Source: Burkholderiales bacterium | Lineage (GTDB): Bacteria > Pseudomonadota > Gammaproteobacteria > Burkholderiales > CAIKXV01 | Direction: 5' to 3' | NCBI GenBank assembly: GCA_014379045.1 | Contig: JACMMK010000375.1 | Span: 1 to 11,554 of the forward strand | Length of the DNA stretch: 11,554 bases | Shown here: piece after piece, positions 6,953 to 11,554 of the stretch | Layout: every line of letters starts with the position of its first letter | Position numbering within the stretch: the stretch's first letter is position 1 | Notes under the pieces: generated by a model | Database searches by the model: none | What the model saw: the letters and a program-made list of their open reading frames with translations, nothing else | Told to the model about the DNA's origin: nothing | Translations under genes and position numbers: made by a program

Positions 6953-7408
6953 CTACTTGTGGATCGCTTTCATGCGATCGCGAAGGTTGCGCACCTGATC
7001 ATGATTACGCTTGGTACCCTCGTACTGGGCGCGGACCATCGATGCGATGTTTGCCGGCAGCGTCTCCTTCAGCGCGTCCCGATACCGCTCGAGCGCCGCA
7101 TCTTCGCCGCGCTCGCATTCTTCGAGAATGCTCAGGTCGTCGTTCGCCGAAACCGTGCCGCGCAACGTCACCCATCCACGGTGAAGAGCCCCGGCGGTCG
7201 TCCCACCCTCGGCCGGTGTGCCGCCGAGACCGGCGACCGCCGATTCGAGCTCGGCGGCGGCGCGCTGGCAATCGACCGCGCGCGCTTCGAACACGGCCTA
7301 GAGTTCAGGCGATTCACACTGCGCTGAACAGGTGCGAAAGCCGTACTCGCCGTCTCGACAGTTGTCCAGCAGATCATTCAACACTTCGATCAAATCATCG
7401 GTGTCCAT
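6953..7408 (-). pseudogene. DUF2383 (PA2169-type) four-helix protein interrupted by an in-frame amber codon
   Basis: The start is an ATG at 7408 with GAGGA at 7-nt spacing. The N-terminal 36 residues (MDTDDLIEVLNDLLDNCRDG, then EYGFRTCSAQCESPEL) are followed by TAG at 7300-7298. The same frame then continues without any stop for 114 codons: AVFEARAVDCQRAAAELE, LGGTPAEGG, ALHRGWVTLRG, then ECERGEDAALERYRDAL and KRNHDQVRNLRDRMK. Joined, this is a complete DUF2383 protein of 151 codons, a ferritin-like four-helix bundle of unknown function often linked to stress responses. In relatives the position of the amber is usually Lys or another polar residue after 'SxEL', so a single substitution (such as AAG to TAG) explains it. 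An internal GTG (7294) could restart translation but would lose helix 1. Nothing in the window suggests pyrrolysine or dedicated amber suppression. Confidence 0.85.
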
Positions 7409-7550
7409 TGCGTTTTCCTCTGTGTTTGCGGGCTGTCGATCAACCTTTTTGTGCCGAGCGATCTGCAGCAAACAACGCGCCTGAACACCGACCGTAGCTG
7501 GGCAGGCATCTTGCATACGACTGGCTCGAAACCCTGGTGACGGAGACCTC

Positions 7551-7757
7551 ATGTTCAAGATTTTGCTGTTGATGGTGATCACCGCGATGGCTTTTCTCGC
7601 GTGGAGCATTCCGAAGCGCCTCGAAGTCGGAACGGCGAAGCCGAACGGATTCGCCAGGCTACCGACGAATGTAGACGCAAGCCAGCCGTCAAAGGAGGCG
7701 TTGGCTGCTTCGGTGGCTGTGGATGCAGCTCCGCCAGGGGCGTCGCCGGCGTCCTGA
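7551..7757 (+). CDS. Small single-TM or secreted protein (68 aa), unknown function
   Basis: The ATG is preceded by GGAG (7542-7545) at 5-nt spacing, a good ribosome-binding site. Residues 2-19 (FKILLLMVITAMAFLAWS) form one membrane segment or uncleaved signal anchor, followed by PKRLEVG and an Ala/Pro/Ser-rich extracytoplasmic tail ending APPGASPAS. It has no Cys and no recognised domain. Its first half is loosely like the start of DUF1499 proteins (short N-terminal helix then a polar segment), but the family's Cys-containing motif is absent, so I do not assign it. It is divergent from the DUF2383 gene with a 142-nt shared upstream gap, and it ends 14 nt before the isochorismatase remnant, so the two may have been cotranscribed. 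Confidence 0.6.
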   Translation: MFKILLLMVITAMAFLAWSIPKRLEVGTAKPNGFARLPTNVDASQPSKEALAASVAVDAAPPGASPAS

Positions 7758-7771
7758 ACGCGTGAACAAAC

Positions 7772-8139
7772 GTGTGCGGGAATCCGGGCCGCAACGCGCA
7801 TGGTGACGCCACCGCGCTCGTCCTGATCGACTTCATCAATCCGCTCGACGTCGAATCTGCGGCGGCAGTTACCCGTCGGGTGCTGCCTGCTGCGAAGGCG
7901 ACGGCGTCGCTACTGGCGCAGTTTCGCGCGCGCCGTGGGTTGACGATCTTCGCAAGCGACAATGTCGAATCCTGGGATAGCGATTTCCGCGGTCTGGTCG
8001 ACCGCTTTCCGCGGCCTTGGGTGGCACCCCCGCTGAACTGGTGGAGGTGTTGCAGCCCGGGCGAGCCGATGTGGCACTCCTCAAGCCGAGGCACTCTGCG
8101 TTCTACGGCACCTCGTCACCGCAGTGGATAATCCGATGA
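7772..8139 (+). pseudogene. Isochorismatase-family cysteine hydrolase, frameshifted and 3'-truncated
   Basis: From a GTG at 7772 the frame reads ATALVLIDFINPLDVESAAA (first strand with the catalytic-type Asp), then RRVLPAAKATASLLAQFRAR, TIFASDNVESWDSDFRGLVD. Around 8009-8024 the frame breaks; the neighbouring frame then gives GGTPAELVEVLQPG and RADVALLKPRHSAFYGTS (with the family's Lys-Pro-Arg/Ser-x-Phe segment) and ends at TGA 8137-8139. About 60-70 residues normally following FYGT, including the catalytic Cys strand (G...xxCV), are missing. Members hydrolyse isochorismate, nicotinamide or related amides, but this copy lacks the nucleophile and should be inactive. The true start may be a GTG at 7762 in another frame (NKRVRESGPQR), which would need one more indel. 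The broken frame's stop overlaps the methyltransferase ATG as ATGA. Confidence 0.75.
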
Positions 8140-8807
8140 CGAACCCGATCGACTTCGGCGGTCTCAGGCGCCTCGCGCCGTTGGATGACCATTTCGGACT
8201 CGGTCGCGGGCGTCCCGTCGATCGACATTACATCGAGAATTTCATCGCCCGTCACGCGCCCGATGTGCGCGGTCGCGTGCTGGAAGTAGGCGACGCGGCC
8301 TACACGTTGCAGTTCGGGGCGGAGCGCGTGTCGACCAGCAATATCCTTCAGGCGGATTCCGGCAACGAAGCCGCCACGCACGTCGCGGATCTGGCCAGCG
8401 GCGAAGGCTTGCCGGGCGATGCCTTCGACTGTCTCATCTGCACCCAGACGTTGCAGTACGTGTATCCCCTCGCGCACGCAATCGCGACGATTCATCGCAT
8501 CCTGGCGCCAGGGGGCGTGTTGCTGTTGACCGTTCCCGGAATCAGCCAGATCAGTCCATACGACCGGGACCGTTGGGGCGAGTACTGGCGCTTCACGGCG
8601 CAGACGCTCGAGCGGCTCCTGGGCAGCGCCTTCGATGACCTCGAAATCAACACCTGCGGCAACGTGCTGTCCGCGGTGGCGTTTCTGCACGGCATGGCCT
8701 GCGAGGACCTGACCGAGGCTGAACTCGATCACTCCGACACCCGTTATCCTGTGTTGATCACCGCGCGTGCAGTCAAGGCGGGGCAGGCATTCGGTGCCCC
8801 GCCTTGA
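8136..8807 (+). CDS. SAM-dependent class I methyltransferase, glycan-cluster type
   Basis: The product is 223 residues from the ATG at 8136; a GTG at 8124 in frame lacks a ribosome-binding site. The N-terminal RRLAPLDDHFGLGRGRPVDR and HYIENFIARH (about 11-40) are typical of methyltransferases found among glycosyltransferase genes. The Rossmann-fold motifs are GRVLEVGDAAYT (46-57, SAM-binding loop, with Asp53 in place of the more usual G-x-G), ADLASGEGLP, FDCLICTQTLQYVY (97-110) and HRILAPGGVLLLTVPGIS (120-137), then the YPVLITARA C-terminal strand. Proteins of this group are predicted to methylate sugars or lipid-linked glycans; the substrate is unknown. It converges on the FAD protein and glycosyltransferase to the right, which fits a shared surface-glycan role, although they lie on opposite strands. 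The N-terminus sits directly on an isochorismatase truncation point, yet appears complete. Confidence 0.85.
   Translation: MTNPIDFGGLRRLAPLDDHFGLGRGRPVDRHYIENFIARHAPDVRGRVLEVGDAAYTLQFGAERVSTSNILQADSGNEAATHVADLASGEGLPGDAFDCLICTQTLQYVYPLAHAIATIHRILAPGGVLLLTVPGISQISPYDRDRWGEYWRFTAQTLERLLGSAFDDLEINTCGNVLSAVAFLHGMACEDLTEAELDHSDTRYPVLITARAVKAGQAFGAPP
8775..8805. terminator. Hairpin between convergent genes, possible bidirectional terminator
   Basis: A perfect 11-bp inverted repeat AAGGCGGGGCA/TGCCCCGCCTT (8775-8785 with 8795-8805) with a 9-nt loop overlaps the end of the methyltransferase gene and lies 18 nt from the stop of the converging FAD gene. Stem strength and position suit a shared terminator, but neither side has a T-tract beyond TT. 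Confidence 0.5.
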
Positions 8808-8822
8808 GACGCTGAGACCAGG

Positions 8823-10283
8823 TCAGCCGCCGCCGGCCACCGTTCTCGACGCGCTGCCCATCGCAGCTTTCGCGGCTGATTCTGCAGTCTCGGGCGCAGG
8901 CGCCTGGAGTGCGCTCTCGGCGCTCCACTGAAGCGCCTTTTCAGCTGCGTTGCGCCCGGCGATGAAGGCGTGGTCGGAGTTGTAGTACTCCCACTCGCTG
9001 TAGCGACCGGCGAGGATGATCCCGTGACTCTCGCACCAGCCCCGGATGCGGGCGACGTTAGCCGCGCGCGCATGATCGTAGACGACGTAGGCGCACGGCA
9101 TGTCTACCTGATTCGCGACTTCACGCACGTCATCCTCGCGTACCATCCCCACGCGTATGCAGTCCCGCCACGCAAGTTCGATGAGTTCCTGCCCGTCGCA
9201 CGGTAACGGTTTGTTCTCGTTGTACGTGATTTCGCAGGTCAGCCCGAACCCCCCGGGGGCATTGCAGTGCGGACTCGCATTCCCCTGTACGAAGATGCGA
9301 TGGAACACGCTGTCTTCCGGATAGTAGATCCAGTGCTTGTCGGTCCAGCGCTCACGCGCCACGCCGAAATTAACGCAACGAACCGACACGTGCCGCAGTG
9401 CAGACGCGGCGCGCCGCACCTCCGCGGGCGCCTCGATCCCGCATCCGTTCACCAGTGCCGGCAGTGGCATCGTGCTGATCAGCGTGTCGTATCGGTAGCT
9501 GCGGCCGTCGGCGAGCGTCACGCGGCGTTGCGACGGTGTCAAGGTCGCCACGTTCGCGTTGAGTTCAAGCGTGCCCTTGAGACGCGGCAAGAAGGCATCC
9601 ATCAGCGCCTGGAAGCCACCGCGTAACGGGTACCCGAAGCGCGCATTCGGCCCCATCGGCGGCGGGCTCGCTTCGAGTGCGCCTTCTATCATCTGGCGCA
9701 GGTCCGGCAGGGGGACCCGCCCTCCCAACCAGGACGTCTCCATCTCCGACAACGGCACCGCCCACAGTTTGCGGTTGTAGGGCAACGCGAAATGTTCCGC
9801 GATCCCCGCGCCCCATACGGTGTGGATGAACTCTTCGAAATTTCGTGGTGTCTTGGCCTCGGCCGCGAGGGTTGCGGGCGCACCGGGTTTCGCGGTGATC
9901 GATCCGAAACGCGCTTCGATCGCGCCGACCAGACAGTCGGTCAGCACTTTCGGTGGCAAACCATACAACGAACCCTGGAACGGATACCGGGTGTAGACAG
10001 ACTTGCTGTAGATCCAGGCTTCACGGTTCTGCCAATGCTGATTCGAACCGAGCAATTCGTCGTACAGTCCGAGCACGAACGGGTCGGTGGAGAACATGAT
10101 GTGGCCGGCGCAATCGAAGGTATAGCCCGCTTCGGTGATCGAGCGGCACCACCCGCCGACACGCGCCTCGCGTTCCAGCAATACGCTGTCTTCGCCGAGT
10201 CGGTGCGCGGCGCTGAGCCCAGTGGGTCCCGCGCCTAGGATCAGGTGCTTCGCGCGGAAGTCCTCGCCCATGCCGGTACGCAT
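8823..10283 (-). CDS. FAD-dependent oxidoreductase, UDP-galactopyranose-mutase-like
   Basis: Taken from the ATG at 10283 the product is 486 residues. It opens with the dinucleotide-binding fold KHLILGAGPTGLSAAHRLGE (12-31), then VLLEREARVGGWCRS, with FAD-ribose Glu, and FDCAGHIMFSTDP. Further on are WIYSKSVYTRYPFQGSLYGL, NFEEFIHTVWGAGIAEHF, ALPYNRKLWAVPL, and near the C-terminus RGWCESHGIILAGRYSEWEY / NSDHAFIAGRNAAE, the usual second FAD-contacting segment. The tail is an Ala-rich low-complexity stretch. It belongs to the protoporphyrinogen-oxidase/UDP-galactopyranose-mutase superfamily and is found next to glycosyltransferases; mutase activity is plausible but not provable here. The ATG has no Shine-Dalgarno, a second ATG lies at 10271, and the frame is open upstream through the whole preceding glycosyltransferase C-terminus. 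A GTG at 10685 that overlaps the truncated glycosyltransferase stop could also start a longer 620-residue product. Confidence 0.85.
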   Translation of the reverse strand: MRTGMGEDFRAKHLILGAGPTGLSAAHRLGEDSVLLEREARVGGWCRSITEAGYTFDCAGHIMFSTDPFVLGLYDELLGSNQHWQNREAWIYSKSVYTRYPFQGSLYGLPPKVLTDCLVGAIEARFGSITAKPGAPATLAAEAKTPRNFEEFIHTVWGAGIAEHFALPYNRKLWAVPLSEMETSWLGGRVPLPDLRQMIEGALEASPPPMGPNARFGYPLRGGFQALMDAFLPRLKGTLELNANVATLTPSQRRVTLADGRSYRYDTLISTMPLPALVNGCGIEAPAEVRRAASALRHVSVRCVNFGVARERWTDKHWIYYPEDSVFHRIFVQGNASPHCNAPGGFGLTCEITYNENKPLPCDGQELIELAWRDCIRVGMVREDDVREVANQVDMPCAYVVYDHARAANVARIRGWCESHGIILAGRYSEWEYYNSDHAFIAGRNAAEKALQWSAESALQAPAPETAESAAKAAMGSASRTVAGGG

Positions 10284-11533
10284 CCGGGCGCCTGAATTTC
10301 CGATGATCGATGCCGGCGAATCCGCGTGAGGGCCATGAATGCCGTCGACTTCCGCAGCGCGCGCCGCATCGGAGCCGCGCGAGGCGAACTGCGGCAGCCG
10401 TTCGATCTCGTCGATGATCGCCTGTGCGGTGGTGTCCCAGCCATAACGCTCGACGTGGGCGCGCATCCTGTCGGCGCGCTCTGCCCGGCCTGCCGCGTCT
10501 TCGTTCAATGTCCGTTCGCACGCCTCGATGAACGTCGGCGTGGACGCGCCGATGCATACCGCGTCGCCGTAAAGGGTGACTACATCATGAACGGGTGTAC
10601 TGACGACCGGACGCCCCGCAGCCATGTATTCGAGCGTCTTCGTCGGGCTGATGAAGCGGGTCGATGCGTTGATTGCGAACGGCACTAGGCATACATCCCA
10701 TTCGCCCAGCCTGCCCGATCGTCTGGGCGAATGGGCAGGCTGGCGTAGGGTTGCTGGCCCAGCCATTCGAGGTTGGGGCGGCGCGGCAGGACGGCCGGGT
10801 CGATCTTCACTACCGGTCCCAGCATCACGATGCGCCACTCGGGGTGCGCAAGCGCGAGCGCGTCGATCAGCGCGATGTCCAGACGCTCGTCGATCACGCC
10901 GAAGAAGCCGAACACCGGCGGGCGGCCTTTCGCTACGTTCTCCGGCAGCGGCGCCGCCGACGAGAAGTGGGCGCGGTCGACCGCGCTCGGGAAACAATGC
11001 ACGTTGCCGTTCGATTGGCGCTTGTGCTCGTACAGACTCGGTCCGCCGGTGAGGACCAGGTCGGCGCACTTCAACAACGCCGATTCGCGCTGAGTCATCT
11101 GGCGCGGCGCATCCTTGAATGCGGCGAGTTCGTCCATGCAGTCGTAGATCACCGCGCGCGGATTCAATTCGCCCAGCAGCGGCAACGCCATCGGCGTGTA
11201 GAACCAGATGAAGTAATCGTCGATCTTGGCCGCACGCAGGAACCGAGCGATCAACGGCTGCAGATGTGCCACCTGATCGTCGTGAAATCCGGCGACGCGT
11301 GCCGGGGTATGCGGCCGTACAACGAGAATGTTATCCGCCGGCGTGCTTTGTTCGAGTGCCGCAGGCCCGTCGGTATGGACCGGCTCCTCGACGAACACGA
11401 CCTTCCATTTCCTGGCGAGTCTGCTCAAGAGGTGCTGCGGGCGCTGGTGTAAGAAATCCCAGCGCAAGTGGGAGAAGACGATCTGTGTAGGCTTGGTGGT
11501 TCCGGTGTGGAGGTAGGGGGGCGTTGGGGGCAC
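10284..11533 (-). pseudogene. GT-B glycosyltransferase disrupted by an inverted-duplication frameshift
   Basis: From a GTG at 11533 (frame open to the window edge, so the true start may lie outside) the first frame reads IVFSHLRWDFLHQRPQHLL (18-36), VVFVEEPVH, WFYTPMALPLL, VIYDCMDELAAF (128-139), LTGGPSLYEHK, HCFPSAVD, FGFFGVIDERLD, IVMLGPVVKIDP and LEWLGQQPYASLP (256-267), then stops at 10685. The rest of the enzyme is in another frame: LGEWDVCLVPFAINASTRFI, SPTKTLEYMAAGRPVVSTPV (donor-binding motif with Glu), ending WDTTAQAIIDEIERLP. With the insertion at 10710-10735 removed, the two parts join as ...ASLP-DRLGEWDVC... into about 411 residues up to the FAD protein's ATG, the usual length for this family. 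These enzymes are found with UDP-galactopyranose-mutase-like proteins in glycan loci. As written the enzyme is split and lacks its donor site in the first frame. Confidence 0.8.
10697..10743. repeat. Interleaved inverted repeats (inverted-copy scar) inside the glycosyltransferase
   Basis: Two perfect inverted repeats interlock: CCCATTCGCCCAG (10697-10709) with its complement at 10723-10735, and CCAGCCTGCCC (10706-10716) with its complement at 10733-10743. The block 10710-10735 is exactly the reverse complement of the sequence expected in an unbroken gene (10697-10709, then ACGATCGGG, then CAGG). The event replaced 9 nt by 26 nt, a net gain of 17 that shifts the reading frame. Confidence 0.85.
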
Positions 11534-11554
11534 GCTGGTTGAGCGCGGTGTGCG

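Noticed and set aside
7551..7757. DUF1499 family assignment for the 68-residue small protein
   Set aside because: Only the N-terminal helix and general layout are similar; the family's characteristic Cys-containing motif is absent.
8103..8732. Minus-strand open frame (209 codons) opposite the methyltransferase
   Set aside because: Antisense shadow; the plus strand carries complete SAM-methyltransferase motifs.
10697..10743. Programmed ribosomal frameshift with a pseudoknot at the interleaved repeats
   Set aside because: The interleaved repeats could fold as a pseudoknot, but no slippery heptamer is evident and the exact 26-nt inverted copy with a 17-nt gain is better explained as a mutation.
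1..11554. CRISPR arrays, insertion sequences, tRNA or rRNA genes
   Set aside because: No regularly spaced direct repeats, transposase motifs, terminal inverted repeats with target duplications, or tRNA T-arm (GGTTCGA) context were seen on either strand.

Overview
The window is about 11.5 kb of GC-rich DNA. Its gene content (a TonB-dependent receptor/YfiR/CHASE8-kinase operon, a DUF2383 four-helix protein, DUF2231 and isochorismatase remnants, glycan-type glycosyltransferases) suggests a betaproteobacterium of the Burkholderiales/Rhodocyclales type. That placement is inference from protein style; no rRNA or tRNA was seen.

Left region (1-2092). The 3' end of a glycine-zipper general-stress-type protein ends at 264 and is followed by a clear intrinsic terminator (295-320). 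Converging on it is a broken minus-strand locus (341-1064) in which a frameshifted DUF2231 membrane-protein start runs into the C-terminal half of a GT4 glycosyltransferase. A small four-helix membrane protein (1182-1679) and a 65-residue basic disordered protein (1808-2005) follow on the plus strand.

Central region (2093-6478, minus strand). This is the best-preserved block: a tightly coupled operon reading TonB-dependent receptor, periplasmic YfiR-family protein, then a CHASE8-HAMP-HisKA-HATPase-REC hybrid histidine kinase. Receptor and YfiR overlap by 4 nt through a TTG start; YfiR and kinase are separated by 1 nt. The architecture suggests sensing of an envelope or outer-membrane ligand state that reaches a phosphorelay through the YfiR-like protein.

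Right-central region (6479-8139). A 474-nt gene-free stretch precedes a DUF2383 gene interrupted by an in-frame amber codon. Divergent from it is a 68-residue single-TM small protein, then a frameshifted and 3'-truncated isochorismatase-family remnant.

Right region (8136-11554). A glycan-cluster-type SAM methyltransferase (plus) converges on a minus-strand pair: a UDP-galactopyranose-mutase-like FAD protein preceded by a glycosyltransferase. The glycosyltransferase is frameshifted by a small inverted duplication (10697-10743) that looks like a template-switch event. Once past that scar, its frame continues with no stop codon into the FAD protein, so the intact ancestor may have been a fusion.

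The notable theme is a cluster of genetic lesions (indels, an amber codon, chimeric joins, an inverted copy) around intact operons. Either several genes here are decaying, or the assembly carries local errors; the raw reads would decide.
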